From NCBI RefSeq assembly GCF_007483665.1, contig NZ_VIQO01000001.1, positions 372,001 through 436,000 of the forward strand: DNA of 64,000 bases, in the 5' to 3' direction. The notes beneath the pieces were generated by a model. The model saw only the letters and a list, made by a program, of their open reading frames with translations. It was not told where the DNA came from and did not search any database. Made by a program: the position numbers and the translations under genes. Positions 1-11,817 of this stretch are shown here, piece by piece (within the stretch, counting starts at the first letter, position 1; the number at the start of each line of letters is the position of its first letter). The stretch comes from Catellatospora sichuanensis. Its GTDB lineage: Bacteria; Actinomycetota; Actinomycetes; Mycobacteriales; Micromonosporaceae.

Positions 1-3000
1 CCTCGACCTCGCCGACCGGGCCGAGGTCCACCAGCTCCCGGTTGACCAGCAGCGGGTCCAGGTCGAGCACGAACGCCGCGCCACCGGACATGCCCGCGGC
101 GAAGTTGCGCCCGGTCGGGCCGAGCACCACCACGGTGCCGCCGGTCATGTACTCGCAGCCGTGGTCGCCCACGCCCTCGACCACCGCGGTCGCGCCGGAG
201 TTGCGCACCGCGAAGCGCTGGCCGACCCGGCCGCGCAGGTACACCTCACCCGAGGTCGCCCCGTAGAGCAGAGTGTTGCCTGCGATGATCTGGTCCTCGG
301 CGGCGAACTGGCTGCGCGCGTCCGGGCGCACGATCAGCCGCCCACCGGACAGGCCCTTGCCCGCATAGTCGTTGGCGTCGCCCAGCAGCCGCAGCGTCAC
401 GCCGCGCGGCACGAACGCGCCGAACGACTGCCCGGCCGTGCCGTGCAGGGTCACGTCGATGGTGCCGTCGGGCAGGCCCGCCCCTCCCGCGCGCCGCACG
501 ACCTCACCGCCCAGCATCGCGCCCACACTGCGGTGCTCGTTGCGCACCGACACGTCGAACCGCACCGGCGCGCCGGTCAGCAGCGCCGGCTCGGCGTGCC
601 GCAGCAGCATGTTGTCCAGCGAATTCTCCAGACCGTGGTCCTGGTCGCGCACCTTGCGGGGCGCGTCACCGTAGGGCGAGCTCGGCACGGTCAGCACCGG
701 CGACAGGTCCAGCCCGTGCGCCTTCCAGTGCTCGGTCGCCGGGGCCAGGTCGAGCAGGTCGGCGCGGCCCACGGCCTCGTCGATGCTGCGCAGGCCCAGC
801 GCCGCCAGCTGCTCGCGCACCTGCTCGGCGAGGAACCAGAAGAAGTTCTCCACGAACTCCGGCTTGCCGGTGAAACGCTCGCGCAGCACCGGGTTCTGGG
901 TGGCGATGCCGACCGGGCAGGTGTCCAAGTGGCAGACCCGCATCATGATGCAGCCCTCGACGATCAGCGGGGCGGTGGCGAAGCCGAACTCCTCCGCGCC
1001 CAGCAGCGCCGCCACGATCACGTCGCGGCCGGTCTTGAGCTGGCCGTCGACCTGCACGGTGACCCGGTCGCGCAGCCCGTTGAGCAGCAGTGTCTGCTGC
1101 GTCTCGGCCAGGCCCAGCTCCCACGGGGTGCCCGCGTGCTTGAGCGAGTTCAGCGGGGACGCGCCGGTGCCGCCGTCGTGCCCGGAGATCAGGATGACGT
1201 CGGCCTTCAGCTTGGCCACACCCGCCGCCACCGTGCCGACGCCGACCTCGCTGACCAGCTTGACGTGCACCCGCGCGCCCGGGTTGACGCACTTGACGTC
1301 GAACACCAGCTGCGCCAGGTCCTCGATCGAGTAGATGTCGTGGTGCGGCGGCGGCGAGATCAGGCCGACGCCCGGCGTGGCGTGCCGGGTCTTGGCGATC
1401 CACGGCCACACCTTGTTGCCGGGCAGCTGGCCGCCCTCGCCGGGCTTCGCGCCCTGCGCCATCTTGATCTGGATGTCGTCGGCGTGCACCAGGTATTCGG
1501 TGGTCACGCCGAAGCGGCCGGAGGCCACCTGCTTGACCGCCGAGCGCCGCGCCGGGTCGTAGAGCCGGTCGACGTCCTCGCCGCCCTCGCCGGTGTTCGA
1601 CTTGCCGCCGATGCGGTTCATCGCGATGGCGAGGGTCTCGTGCGCCTCGGCCGAGATCGAGCCGTACGACATCGCGCCGGTGGCGAACCGCTTGACGATC
1701 TCCGTCGCGGGCTCGACCTCCTCGAGCGGGATCGGCGTGGTCTCGGCGAACCGGAACAGCCCGCGCAGCGAGCCCGCCTGCGCGGCCAGCCCGTCGACCT
1801 TCTCGGTGTACCGCTGGAACACGTCGTACTGGCCGGAGCGGGTGGCGTGCTGGAGCAGGAAGACCGTCTCCGGGTTGAACAGGTGCACCTCGCCCTCGCG
1901 GCGCCACTGGTACTCGCCGCCGACCTCCAGCCGCCGGTGCGACTGCTCCGCCGGGTTGGTCGGGTACGCCACCGCGTGCCGCGCGGCGACCTCGGCGTGG
2001 ATCTCGGCCAGGCCGATGCCCTGGATGCGGCTGGGCGTGCCGGTGAAGTAACGCTCCACCAGATCCGACGACAGGCCGACCGCCTCGAACACCTGCGCGC
2101 CGCAGTACGACGACACCGTCGAGATGCCCATCTTGGACATGATCTTCTGGATGCCCTTGCCCAGCGCCTTGACGACGTTGCGCACGGCCTTCTCGGGCGC
2201 GATGTTCGGCAGGATGCCGGTGGTGATCAGGTCCTCGACGCTCTCGAAGGCCAGGTACGGGTTGATCGCGGCCGCGCCGTAGCCGACGAGCACGGCGGCG
2301 TGGTGCACCTCGCGGCAGTCGCCGGACTCGACGATCAGCGCGACCTGGGTGCGCGTCTGCTCCCGCACCAGGTGCTGGTGCACCGCCGCGGTGAGCAGCA
2401 GCGACGGGATCGGCGCCAGGTCGGCCGTGGAGTCGCGGTCCGACAGCACCAGGATGCGCACGCCGTCCTCGATCGCCTCGGACACGTGCCGGCAGATCTC
2501 GGTCAGCCGGGCCCGCAGGCCCGTCGCGCCGTCGCGCAGCGGGTACAGGCCGGAGACCCGCACCGCCTTGAAGCCGGGCAGGTTGCCGTCCTCGTCGATG
2601 GAGAGGATCTTCGCCAGCTCGTCGTTGTCGATGATCGGGTGCGGCAGCACGATCTGCCGGCAGCTGGTCGGACCCGGGTCCAGCAGGTTGCCCTCCGGGC
2701 CGATGGTCGACGCCAGGCTGGTGACCATCTCCTCCCGGATCGCGTCCAGCGGCGGGTTGGTGACCTGCGCGAAGATCTGGTGGAAGTAGTCGTAGAGCAG
2801 GCGCGGCCGGCTCGACAGCGGCGAGATCGGCGTGTCGGTGCCCATCGAGCCCAGCGGTTCCGCGCCGACCCGCGCCATCGGCGCGAGCAGGATCTTCAGC
2901 TCCTCCTCGGAGTAGCCGAAGGTCTGCTGGCGGCGCTGCACCGAGTCGTGGGTGTAGACGATGTGCTCGCGCTCGGGCAGACCCTCCAGGTGCATCAGCC

Positions 3001-4438
3001 CGCTGTGCAGCCACTCCGTGTACGGCTCCGACGCGGCGAGGTCGCTCTTGAGCTCCTCGTCGGAGATGACCCGGCCCTGCTCGGTGTCGACCAGGAACAT
3101 GCGGCCCGGCTCCAGCCGGCCCTTGGCCACCACGGTCGCCGGGTCGAGGTCGAGCATGCCCGCCTCGCTGCCCAGCACGACCAGGCCATCCTCGGTGCGC
3201 CACCAGCGCCCCGGGCGCAGGCCGTTGCGGTCCAGCACCGCGCCGACGACCGTGCCGTCGGTGAACGCGACGCTGGCCGGGCCGTCCCACGGCTCCATCA
3301 GGCTGGCGTGGAACTGGTAGAACGCCCGCTTCGCGGGGTCCATCACCGGGTCGTTCTCCCACGCCTCGGGGATCATCATCAGCACCGCGTGCGGCAGGCT
3401 GCGCCCGGTCAGGTGCAGCAGCTCCAGCACCTCGTCGAAGTTCGCCGAGTCGGACGCCTCCGGCGTGCAGATCGGGAACAGCCGGCGCAGGTTGCCCGGC
3501 ACCAGCGGGCTGGACAGCAGCGCCTCGCGGGCCTGCATCCAGTTCTTGTTGCCGCGGATCGTGTTGATCTCGCCGTTGTGCGCGATGAAGCGGTACGGGT
3601 GGGCCAGCGGCCAGCTCGGGAAGGTGTTCGTGGAGAACCGCGAGTGCACCAGCGCGATCGCGCTGACCACGCGCTCGTCGGACAGGTCCGGGAAGAAGCT
3701 CGCCAGCTGGTCGGGCGTCAGCATGCCCTTGTAGGTGATGGTCCGCCCGGACAGCGACGGGAAGTACAGCGGCACGCCGCGTTCGCGGGTCTCCCGCTCG
3801 GTCTGCTTGCGCACGCAGTAGGCCACGCGCTCCAGCTCCAGGCCGACCAGCGGCTCGCCGTAGCGGTGCGCGGTGATGCTGTGCGCGCTGAGGAACACCT
3901 GGCGGATGCGCGGCCGCGCGGCGTCGGCCGTCGCGCCCAGCCCTTCGGCATCCACCGGCACGTCCCGCCAGCCGAGGATCTGCGCGCCCTCCACCAGGGC
4001 GTACTTCTCCAGCACGGTGAGCGCGCGGGCCTCGTCGGCGCCGTTGACCGGCAGGAAGACCAGACCGGTCGCGTACTGGCCGGCGGGCGGCAGCGGGAAG
4101 TCGACCACCTCGCGCAGGAAGGCGTCCGGGACCTGCAGCAGGATGCCCGCGCCGTCGCCGGTGGTCGTCTCGGCGCCACGGGCGCCGCGGTGGTCCAGGC
4201 GGCACAGCGCGGACAGGCCGCGGGCCACCACGTCATGGCTGCGGCGGCCGTGCACGTCGGCGACGAAGGCCACGCCACAGGAGTCGTGCTCGAAGGCAGG
4301 ATCGTAGAGGCCGACCGCGGCCGGCGCGGCCGAGATGCCGGGCCGCGTCACGGCCGGCTCGGCCGTCTTGCCAGGCTGCATCGCGGCCGGAACGGCCGAG
4401 TTACCAGGCTGCAGGGGGTGCGGGTACGGCGATGCCAC
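1..4438 (-). CDS. gltB: Glutamate synthase large subunit (3' end cut by window edge)
   Basis: Makes two glutamates from glutamine and 2-oxoglutarate in the cytoplasm, together with the small subunit GltD, which would lie beyond the window edge. About 1479 codons are visible against a usual 1500-1550, so only the end of the C-terminal beta-helix domain is missing. The N-terminal class II amidotransferase domain is clear: after a roughly 53-residue propeptide comes [20 protein letters not shown], whose Cys54 should become the catalytic N-terminus after processing. The GTG start at 4438 is chosen because AGGAGG lies five to six bases upstream; an ATG at 4469 is out of frame. The long open frames on the opposite strand are shadows of this gene. 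The call is very secure. Confidence 0.97.
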   Translation of the reverse strand, partial: MASPYPHPLQPGNSAVPAAMQPGKTAEPAVTRPGISAAPAAVGLYDPAFEHDSCGVAFVADVHGRRSHDVVARGLSALCRLDHRGARGAETTTGDGAGILLQVPDAFLREVVDFPLPPAGQYATGLVFLPVNGADEARALTVLEKYALVEGAQILGWRDVPVDAEGLGATADAARPRIRQVFLSAHSITAHRYGEPLVGLELERVAYCVRKQTERETRERGVPLYFPSLSGRTITYKGMLTPDQLASFFPDLSDERVVSAIALVHSRFSTNTFPSWPLAHPYRFIAHNGEINTIRGNKNWMQAREALLSSPLVPGNLRRLFPICTPEASDSANFDEVLELLHLTGRSLPHAVLMMIPEAWENDPVMDPAKRAFYQFHASLMEPWDGPASVAFTDGTVVGAVLDRNGLRPGRWWRTEDGLVVLGSEAGMLDLDPATVVAKGRLEPGRMFLVDTEQGRVISDEELKSDLAASEPYTEWLHSGLMHLEGLPEREHIVYTHDSVQRRQQTFGYSEEELKILLAPMARVGAEPLGSMGTDTPISPLSSRPRLLYDYFHQIFAQVTNPPLDAIREEMVTSLASTIGPEGNLLDPGPTSCRQIVLPHPIIDNDELAKILSIDEDGNLPGFKAVRVSGLYPLRDGATGLRARLTEICRHVSEAIEDGVRILVLSDRDSTADLAPIPSLLLTAAVHQHLVREQTRTQVALIVESGDCREVHHAAVLVGYGAAAINPYLAFESVEDLITTGILPNIAPEKAVRNVVKALGKGIQKIMSKMGISTVSSYCGAQVFEAVGLSSDLVERYFTGTPSRIQGIGLAEIHAEVAARHAVAYPTNPAEQSHRRLEVGGEYQWRREGEVHLFNPETVFLLQHATRSGQYDVFQRYTEKVDGLAAQAGSLRGLFRFAETTPIPLEEVEPATEIVKRFATGAMSYGSISAEAHETLAIAMNRIGGKSNTGEGGEDVDRLYDPARRSAVKQVASGRFGVTTEYLVHADDIQIKMAQGAKPGEGGQLPGNKVWPWIAKTRHATPGVGLISPPPHHDIYSIEDLAQLVFDVKCVNPGARVHVKLVSEVGVGTVAAGVAKLKADVILISGHDGGTGASPLNSLKHAGTPWELGLAETQQTLLLNGLRDRVTVQVDGQLKTGRDVIVAALLGAEEFGFATAPLIVEGCIMMRVCHLDTCPVGIATQNPVLRERFTGKPEFVENFFWFLAEQVREQLAALGLRSIDEAVGRADLLDLAPATEHWKAHGLDLSPVLTVPSSPYGDAPRKVRDQDHGLENSLDNMLLRHAEPALLTGAPVRFDVSVRNEHRSVGAMLGGEVVRRAGGAGLPDGTIDVTLHGTAGQSFGAFVPRGVTLRLLGDANDYAGKGLSGGRLIVRPDARSQFAAEDQIIAGNTLLYGATSGEVYLRGRVGQRFAVRNSGATAVVEGVGDHGCEYMTGGTVVVLGPTGRNFAAGMSGGAAFVLDLDPLLVNRELVDLGPVGEVE

Positions 4439-5100
4439 CGGGCCTCCTGTCGTCACGGGGAATGAACATCGGTATCGGCCACGAACGGGGTGGGATGCCT
4501 GGATGCCGCGACAGCGATGGCGCGGGGGGCTATGCCGGGTTCGTTAGCGGTGCCTATCCGAGCGGGACGACGTCGGCCCTGAGTGAACCCGAAGGTTCAT
4601 CGGTGCACGGACTCCCTCGCGCGGTCGCACGAGTATGGGGACGAGTCTGTGAATGTTGAGTCTACGTTAAACGCCCTGGGTGTCCACCAGACACAGATTG
4701 ATCACACGTCCACATGTTGAGAAGCTACTTCCCAGTTAGTAAGTACGCGGGAATCCGGCAGGCGTGCTGCCCGGCCCCCGTTCACGGCCGTGGCGAGCAT
4801 GTTTCCCGCGCGTGTCGGGCGCGTCGCCTACGTTAACGCCGCGCCGCCGGATCGGCCCCGCTGCCCCGCCCGCCGCGTCGGTCCATCGACGCCGGCCATA
4901 CCCGCCATCGACGCCCGCCTCTCGACCGGGCGATCCGGGCGGAGCTGTTCGACATTTCAGCTGATCAGCGCCGTTATCGGGCTTAGTCTGCGGCTGGAAG
5001 GTCCGCTTCAGCGGGCCGCTCACGCGGGGCACGGGCCCTCGTCCATCGAAGGTTGCGGGGCGAGCACGACCGGCTCCGCACAGGCGGAAGGTGGACGACC
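4439..5100. other. Divergent intergenic region gltB / TM-helix gene
   Basis: These 662 bases hold no convincing gene. The half next to gltB carries a promoter-like pair (listed separately) and an unusually AT-rich stretch around 4650-4745. The half next to 5101 is GC-rich with several short ORFs that have neither ribosome site nor family features. No known riboswitch fold was recognised, though the implied gltB leader is long. Confidence 0.6.
4659..4686 (-). promoter_or_regulatory. Candidate sigma-70-type promoter of gltB
   Basis: On the minus strand TGGACA (4686-4681) is followed after 16 bases by TAGACT (4664-4659), close to the actinobacterial housekeeping consensus TTGACA-N17-TANNNT. It would give a leader of about 210 bases before the gltB GTG. 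This is a motif match only. Confidence 0.4.
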
Positions 5101-5955
5101 GTGAACCCGACCGTGCAGGTTCTGCTCAGCGCGCTGGCGTACATCGCCCTCAAGGTGCTCGCCTGCGCCGCCATCCTGGTCATCGGCTGGATCATCGCCA
5201 AGGCGATCGGCAGCCTGGTCGACAAGGGTCTGGCCAAGGCCAGGTTCAACCACCTGGCCCAACGCACCGGGATGGACCGGTGGACCGGCCGCTACACGCC
5301 CAGCGGGCTGGTGGGCAAGCTCGTCTACTACGCGCTGCTGCTGTTCACGTTCCAGCTCGCGTTCAGCGTGTTCGGGCCCAATCCGATCAGCAACCTGATC
5401 GACACAGTGATCAGCTGGCTGCCGCGGCTGATCGTGGCCTGCGTGATCCTGGTGGTCGCGGTCGCCATCGCCAACGCCGTGTTCGACGTCATCACCAACG
5501 CGCTGTCGCACTTCTCGTACGGCCGCACCATCGGGCGCATCGCCCAGGTCGTGATCATCGCGTTCGGCGTGATCGCCGCCCTCAACCAGATCGGCGTGGC
5601 CACCACCATCACCATGCCGGTGCTGGTCGCGATCCTCGCCACCATCGCCGGCATCCTCATCGTCGGCGTCGGCGGCGGCCTGATCGCCCCCATGCGCGAG
5701 CGGTGGGAGCGGGCGCTGAACAAGGTCGAGGAGGAGAGCTCCCGGGTCTCCGAGCACCTCAAGACCCGCGCCGCCGAGCAGCGCGCCGCCGAGGCCGTCG
5801 GCCTGACCAAGGACCGCGGCGACACCATGGTCCAGGCCAAGTACCCCGGCGAGGCGCCCTCGGACGTCAAGCCGTCCGCCAAGGAATCCGCCGACAAACT
5901 CGCCGAGAAGGCCGCCGCCCTCCGCAACGACATGAAACCCGGCCCGGAACTCTGA
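5101..5955 (+). CDS. Conserved-TM-helix membrane protein, MscS-related
   Basis: A 284-residue membrane protein with hydrophobic segments near residues 6-38, 78-98, 107-135 and 150-200. The repeated pattern (LVIGWIIAKAIG, VILVVAVAIANAVFDV, ILATIAGILIVGVGGGLI) is typical of the TM_helix repeat proteins related to mechanosensitive channels. The C-terminal 85 residues are charged, alanine- and lysine-rich and probably cytoplasmic. It lacks the beta-domain of a full MscS channel, so channel function is inferred only. GTG at 5101 is preferred because GGAAGGTGG lies about seven bases upstream; an in-frame ATG at 5053 would add 16 residues without a good ribosome site. It stands alone and divergent from gltB. 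Confidence 0.75.
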   Translation: MNPTVQVLLSALAYIALKVLACAAILVIGWIIAKAIGSLVDKGLAKARFNHLAQRTGMDRWTGRYTPSGLVGKLVYYALLLFTFQLAFSVFGPNPISNLIDTVISWLPRLIVACVILVVAVAIANAVFDVITNALSHFSYGRTIGRIAQVVIIAFGVIAALNQIGVATTITMPVLVAILATIAGILIVGVGGGLIAPMRERWERALNKVEEESSRVSEHLKTRAAEQRAAEAVGLTKDRGDTMVQAKYPGEAPSDVKPSAKESADKLAEKAAALRNDMKPGPEL

Positions 5956-5969
5956 CCCGGCAACCTCTA

Positions 5970-6119
5970 CGGGTTGATCATGAACCTATGGCACGGGTCG
6001 ACGGCATGTCGAAGACTCAACCTCTTGATCGATTCCGGCCTGCCGCCGCTGAGCGAATGATCATGAAGTTGTGGGCGTGACACGCCGGTGAGCCGTGCCG
6101 TAAGTTCATGATCAACCCG
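5970..6119. repeat. Palindromic intergenic element, family A
   Basis: Arms at 5970-5985 and 6104-6119 form a perfect 16-bp inverted repeat containing GTTGATCATGAAC, and the match continues inward for about 11 more bases with two mismatches. A further TGATCATGAAGTTGTGG lies inside at about 6059. The same core recurs at 8636-8780. It lies between two convergent genes, so it could act as a two-way terminator. Confidence 0.7.
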
Positions 6120-6151
6120 GCGCGGCGCGGGGCGGGGCGGGGCGGGGTTGG

Positions 6152-7354
6152 TCAGGCGGAGGGAGGCTGCCAGTCGGCTGCGACGGTGGCGGCGCGGTCC
6201 AGGACGCGGGGGGCCAGCGCGCCGAAGGCGCGGTCGCGGGCCCGGGTGACCAGGTTGCCGCGCGGGGCCAGCACCGCGCCGACGCGCTGCGTCTGGCGGA
6301 CCACCTGCGCGGCGCGGGCCCGGCGGGCGGCCGAGTACGCGGCGAGCGCGGCGTTGCAGGCCGGCCCGGGGATCGCCGGCAGCAGCAGGGAGCGCAGCGT
6401 GGCCGCGTCCTCCAAAGCCAGCCCGGCACCCTGGGCCAGGTGGTGCGGCATCGCGTGGGCGGCGTCGCCGACCAGCGCGAACCCGCCCGTGCCGACCGGG
6501 AAGGCCAGCTCGTTGGGCAGCGGGCGCAACTGGCGGCCGTCCTGCTGCACCAGATCGTCGGGCTCGGTCGCCGCCAGCAGGTCCGCGATCGGCGCGTGCC
6601 AGCCCGCGAACCAGCGCTTGAGCAGCGTCAGCTGGGTCGCCTTCGACTCCGGCCGGGCCGCGCCCGCGACGGTGGCGGTCCAGTAGATGCCGCCCCGGCT
6701 GGACGCACCGGAGCTGCCCCGGTCACCGAGCGAGGCGGCCAGGAAGCGGTAGCCGCCGCCCAGCGTCTCACCTGCCAGCACCAGGTCGTCGGGCAGCTTC
6801 GGGGCGCGGTACCAGGGGATGACCGCGCGCCAGGCGGCGTAGCCGGAGCTGACCGCGATCGACTGCGGCGCGAGCCGGGCCCGCAGCGTGCTGTCGGCGC
6901 CGTCGGCGGCGATGATGACGTCGGCTTCCCAGGTGTGCCGGCCGTCGCCGACCGCGGGCCGGTCACCGGCCCGCGCGTGCATGCTGCGCACCGTGATCCC
7001 GGTGCGGATCTCGATGTGGTCGCCGAGCCCGGCGATGAACGTGTCGTGCAGGTCCTCGGCGTGCACCACGACCGGCGCGGCCAGGGCCGCGGTCGGCGAG
7101 GGCTGGGCCAGCCACTGGCCGTCGGCGCGGCGCAGGCCGCCCATCGGCACCTTGGTCCCGATGGCGGTCAGGCCCGCGCCGAGTCCCAGCGAGCGCAGCG
7201 CGGCGACGGCGTTGGGCCACAGCAGCAGCGCGGCGGGGTCGGCACGCAGCCGGTCCGCCCGCTCCAGCAGGGTGACCCGCCAGCCGGTGCGCGCGAGCGC
7301 GCCCGCCGTGGCGAGGCCGCCGACGCCCGCACCGACCACCACCGCGCTGCGCAT
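6152..7354 (-). CDS. FAD-dependent monooxygenase (PHBH fold)
   Basis: A 400-residue flavoprotein of the aromatic-ring hydroxylase type. The N-terminal Rossmann motif VVVGAGVGGLATAGALARTG binds the FAD ADP part, LLERADRLRADPAALLLWPNA follows the usual pattern, and GDAAHAMPHHLAQGAGLALED near residue 285 is the second FAD motif. The substrate cannot be read from sequence. ATG at 7354 is four bases after the lgt stop, with GAAGGA inside the end of lgt as ribosome site, so it is co-translated with lgt. A 40-residue upstream in-frame extension is lgt sequence read in another frame and is rejected. Nothing ties it functionally to lgt. Confidence 0.85.
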   Translation of the reverse strand: MRSAVVVGAGVGGLATAGALARTGWRVTLLERADRLRADPAALLLWPNAVAALRSLGLGAGLTAIGTKVPMGGLRRADGQWLAQPSPTAALAAPVVVHAEDLHDTFIAGLGDHIEIRTGITVRSMHARAGDRPAVGDGRHTWEADVIIAADGADSTLRARLAPQSIAVSSGYAAWRAVIPWYRAPKLPDDLVLAGETLGGGYRFLAASLGDRGSSGASSRGGIYWTATVAGAARPESKATQLTLLKRWFAGWHAPIADLLAATEPDDLVQQDGRQLRPLPNELAFPVGTGGFALVGDAAHAMPHHLAQGAGLALEDAATLRSLLLPAIPGPACNAALAAYSAARRARAAQVVRQTQRVGAVLAPRGNLVTRARDRAFGALAPRVLDRAATVAADWQPPSA

Positions 7355-7358
7355 CGCC

Positions 7359-8420
7359 TCAGTCCTTCGTCGAGGAGGTCTTCTGCGCGGACAGGTCCGA
7401 ACCCTCGCCGGCGGGGTCGTCGAACTCGTCCGACGACGCGCTGGGCGTGTCGTCGGTGTCGGTGTCGCCGTCACCGTCGGAGGCGGCGTCCGGGCGGGTG
7501 CCGTCGGCCAGGAAGGCCTGGTACTGCGCCTCGGTGACGGTGCGGAAGCCCTTGGCGGGCTCGCCGTCGCCGTCGACGTTGGGGATCAGGAACTCCTGCG
7601 CGCCCTTGCGGAGGAAGAAGAACGCCGCCGCGCCCAGGAAGACGATGATCGAGGTCCAGACGTTGAGGCGCATGCCGCCGATCATGGTGGCGGTGTCGGT
7701 GCGCATCGCCTCGATCCAGCCGCGGCCCAGCGTGTACAGCATCACGTAGAGGGCGAAGGCGCGGCCGCGACCGAACTTGAAGCGCTTGTCCAGCGCGTAC
7801 ACCACACCGGCGACGCCGAGGTTCCACAGCAGCTCGTAGAGGAACGTCGGGTGGTAGAGACCCTCGTGCAGCTCCGGCTCGCCGTCCGCGCCGAGCATGG
7901 CCTGGCCGGGCTGGGTGTCGGACATGACGTGGACCTGCAAGCCCCACGGCAGGTCGGTCTTGCCGCCGTACAGCTCGTTGTTGAACCAGTTGCCGAGCCG
8001 GCCCACGGCCTGCGCCAGCGGCAGGCCGACGGCTATGCAGTCGGCCACGAAGCTGAACGACATGCCCAGCTGGCGACAGGCCAGCCAGGCGCCGACCGCG
8101 CCACCCGCGACGCCGCCCCAGATGCCGAGGCCGCCCTCCCAGATGTAGAGCGCCTTGACCAGGTCACCGCCCTCGCCGAAGTAGGCGCTGGGCGAGCTGA
8201 GCACGTGGTAGATGCGGGCGCCGACGATGCCGAACGGCACCGCCCACACCGCGATGTCGAGCACGGCCCACGGCGGGGCTCCCCGGCTGCGCATCCGCCG
8301 GTCGGTGACGATGCAGGCAAGCACGATGCCCGCGATGATGCACAGCGCGTACGCCCGCAGCGGCACGGGTCCGAGTTGCCAGACCGCCGTGGACGGGGAC
8401 GGGATGGAGGCGAGGTTCAC
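7359..8420 (-). CDS. lgt: Prolipoprotein diacylglyceryl transferase
   Basis: Integral membrane enzyme that transfers diacylglycerol from phosphatidylglycerol to the lipobox cysteine of prolipoproteins. The signature is clear: about seven membrane segments, the motif YHVLSSPSAYF, and the catalytic arginine region AQAVGRLGNWFNNELYG, followed by HPTFLYE. The C-terminus carries an acidic, serine-rich tail of about 65 residues that is typical of actinobacterial Lgt and not needed for catalysis. GTG at 8420 (VNLASIPSP) is chosen; an upstream in-frame ATG at 8459 would add 13 atypical residues. It lies downstream of the trp genes but is separated from trpA by 372 bases of palindromes. Confidence 0.95.
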   Translation of the reverse strand: MNLASIPSPSTAVWQLGPVPLRAYALCIIAGIVLACIVTDRRMRSRGAPPWAVLDIAVWAVPFGIVGARIYHVLSSPSAYFGEGGDLVKALYIWEGGLGIWGGVAGGAVGAWLACRQLGMSFSFVADCIAVGLPLAQAVGRLGNWFNNELYGGKTDLPWGLQVHVMSDTQPGQAMLGADGEPELHEGLYHPTFLYELLWNLGVAGVVYALDKRFKFGRGRAFALYVMLYTLGRGWIEAMRTDTATMIGGMRLNVWTSIIVFLGAAAFFFLRKGAQEFLIPNVDGDGEPAKGFRTVTEAQYQAFLADGTRPDAASDGDGDTDTDDTPSASSDEFDDPAGEGSDLSAQKTSSTKD

Positions 8421-8792
8421 GGGCCAGAACACTACCGCCCCCACCCCCCAACACCACACCCCCGCCCGCCTCGGATTTCCTGTTGATCACGAACTTCTCG
8501 ACGCGATGGGCGAGGTGTCCCACCCTGACCACGTGATCACCCACTGAAACCGAGCCGAAACCACCCGTGGCGACGCCGGACGAACGACCCGTCAAGCCAG
8601 GAGTCCTACGGCTGCCACCACCCCGCCTCCCCCAACGTCGATCATGAACTTGTGGACGTGCTCGACGAAGCGTCGCCACCCTGCCGCCGTAATCACTTCG
8701 CACGACGCTCGCCGCGGAAGATGATCACGCGCTGGGGTGCGGACAAGCCGGTGAACACGTCCACAAGTTCATGATCGACGCTGGCAGGAGGG
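8421..8792. other. Intergenic region trpA / lgt, palindrome-rich
   Basis: These 372 bases hold no gene. They contain the large inverted repeat listed at 8636-8780 and a weaker related sequence (GTTGATCACGAACTTCTCGACG) near 8482. A promoter for lgt should lie here, but no convincing motif was seen. Confidence 0.6.
8636..8780. repeat. Palindromic intergenic element, family A, 25-bp arms
   Basis: Arms 8636-8660 and 8756-8780 are perfect reverse complements over 25 bases (core GATCATGAACTTGTGGACG) with about 95 bases between. The core matches the element at 5970-6119. It follows trpA directly and may end the trp transcript. Confidence 0.8.
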
Positions 8793-9568
8793 TCAGGGGG
8801 TGAGGCCGGAGCGGAGGTCCTGGGTGAGGGTGCGCAGGGCGGGGAGGCCGCCGTCGGCGAGGGCGGAGACGAGGGCGCTGCCCACGATGACGCCGTCGGC
8901 GTAGGCGCCGACCTCGGCAGCCTGGGCGCCGCTGCGTACGCCGAGGCCGACGCCGACGGGCAGGTTGCCCGCGGCCGCCTTGACCCGGGCGACCAGCGTC
9001 GGCGCGGCGCTGGAGGTGCTGTCGCGGGCGCCGGTTACACCCATGACCGCGGTGGCGTACACGAAGCCGCGGCAGTGCGCCACGGTCATCGCGATGCGCT
9101 CGTCCGTCGACGACGGCGAGACCAGGAAGACCCGGTCCAGCTTGTGCGCGTCGGAGGCGGCCAGCCACTCCTCCGCCTCGTCCGGGATCAGGTCCGGGGT
9201 GATCAGACCGGCGCCGCCGGCCGCGGCCAGGTCCCGGGCGAACGCGTCCACGCCGTACTTCTCGACGGGGTTCCAGTAGCTCATGATCAGCACCGGGACG
9301 CCCGCGCCGGCGACCGCCTCGACGGTGTGCAGCACGTCGCGGGTGCGTACGCCACCGGCCAGCGCCTGCTCGGTGGCCCGCTGGATGACCGGGCCGTCCA
9401 TGACCGGGTCGGAGTACGGCAGGCCGATCTCCACCAGGTCGACCCCGGACTCGATCATGGCCTTGACCGCGGCGATGCCCTCGGCCACCGACGGGAACCC
9501 GGCAGGCAGGTAACCGACCAGCGCCGCCCGCCCTTCGGCCCGCGCCTTCTCGAAAGCGACGCTCACCG

Positions 9569-9572
<4 letters not shown>
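8793..9572 (-). CDS. trpA: Tryptophan synthase alpha chain
   Basis: Cleaves indole-3-glycerol phosphate to indole and glyceraldehyde 3-phosphate and channels indole to TrpB. It is 259 residues, normal for the family. The catalytic acids are visible in [16 protein letters not shown] as Glu48 and Asp59, and the phosphate-binding loops [14 protein letters not shown] and GVGLGVRSG are present. ATG at 9572 overlaps the trpB stop as ATGA, so the two chains are translationally coupled. It is the last gene of the trp run. Confidence 0.98.
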
Positions 9573-10786
<1,214 letters not shown>

Positions 10787-10807
10787 GTGCCCCTCCTTCG
10801 GCATAAG

Positions 10808-10827
10808 CCGCCCTCAGGCGAGGGCGG
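10808..10827 (-). promoter_or_regulatory. Hairpin in the trpC-trpB gap
   Basis: Perfect 8-bp stem CCGCCCTC / GAGGGCGG with a four-base loop, lying between the trpC stop and the trpB ribosome site. There is no T tract, so it is more likely an mRNA processing or stability element, or a weak attenuator, than a full terminator. Confidence 0.5.
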
Positions 10828-10845
10828 TCCAGCGCGGGGGAAGCG

Positions 10846-11727
10846 TCAGCGGGTCGGCCGCGGCGTTGCGGGGTGGTTGCCGGCGTTGACGAGTTCGGCG
10901 ACGGCGTCGCGCGGGCTCTTCTGGGTCACCAGACCCTCACCGACGAGCACCGCGTCGGCGCCCGCCGAGGCGTACTTGATCAGGTCGAGCGGCCCCCGCA
11001 CACCCGACTCGGCGATCTTGAGGACGCTGTTCGGCAGGCCGGGCGCGATCCGCTCGAACACCGACCGGTCCACCTCAAGTGTGCGCAGGTTGCGGGCGTT
11101 CACGCCGATGACGCGGGCGCCGGCCTCCAGGGCACGGTCGGCCTCCTCCTCGGTGTGCACCTCGACCAGCGGGGTCATGCCCAGCGACTCGATGCGGTCG
11201 AGCAGGCCCGTCAGCACCTTCTGCTCCAGCGCCGCGACGATCAGCAGCACCAGGTCCGCGCCGTACGCGCGCGCCTCGTGCACCTGATACGCCGAGCACA
11301 CGAAGTCCTTGCGCAGCACCGGAATGCCGATCCGGGCGCGCACCGCGGCCAGGTCGTCCAGCGAGCCGCCGAACCAGCGGCCCTCGGTCAGCACGCTGAC
11401 CGCACGGGCGCCGCCGGCCTCGTACTCCGCGGCCAGCTCGGCCGGGTCCGGGATCTCCGCCAGCGCGCCCTTGGAGGGCGACGAGCGCTTCACCTCGGCG
11501 ATCACACCGACGCCGGAGCGGCGCAACGCCGCATACGCGTCCAGGGGTGGCGCAGCCGCCGCCGCGCGCTTCTTGATCTCGTCCATGGAGACCTGGTTCT
11601 GGCGCGCCTCGACGTCCTCACGGACCCCCGCGATGATCTCGTCGAGCACGCTGCCGCCGCTGTCTCGCATCGATGCGCTCGGGGCCGGCTCGCCAGGCTC
11701 CGTGCTGCTCAGCTCGTCGGGTGCCAT
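10846..11727 (-). CDS. trpC: Indole-3-glycerol phosphate synthase
   Basis: Closes the indole ring, converting CdRP to indole-3-glycerol phosphate. The TIM-barrel motifs are complete: [50 protein letters not shown] and IAESGVRG. It is 293 residues from the ATG at 11727, about 25 longer than many relatives, because of a Ser/Glu/Pro-rich N-terminus before [17 protein letters not shown]. No ribosome site precedes this ATG, but TAGAGT lies six bases upstream, which would fit a leaderless transcript; an in-frame ATG at 11670 is the alternative. It is cut off from the preceding gene by two strong palindromes. Confidence 0.96.
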   Translation of the reverse strand: MAPDELSSTEPGEPAPSASMRDSGGSVLDEIIAGVREDVEARQNQVSMDEIKKRAAAAAPPLDAYAALRRSGVGVIAEVKRSSPSKGALAEIPDPAELAAEYEAGGARAVSVLTEGRWFGGSLDDLAAVRARIGIPVLRKDFVCSAYQVHEARAYGADLVLLIVAALEQKVLTGLLDRIESLGMTPLVEVHTEEEADRALEAGARVIGVNARNLRTLEVDRSVFERIAPGLPNSVLKIAESGVRGPLDLIKYASAGADAVLVGEGLVTQKSPRDAVAELVNAGNHPATPRPTR

Positions 11728-11817
11728 GGCCAGACTCTAGGCACTGCCCCGCCGCGCAAGGTGAACGGGGTATGGCGTGCCTCACCTGATGGGCTAGTGC
11801 ATAATGCTCTGCTTCTG

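Noticed and set aside
161-4465. 1434-codon open frame on the plus strand
   Set aside because: It is the antisense of gltB, created by high-GC codon bias; the translation is Arg/His/Gln-rich low complexity with no family motifs.
8421-8459. ATG at 8459 as lgt start
   Set aside because: It adds MWCWGVGAVVFWP, which is unlike the family start; GTG 8420 gives the usual N-terminus.
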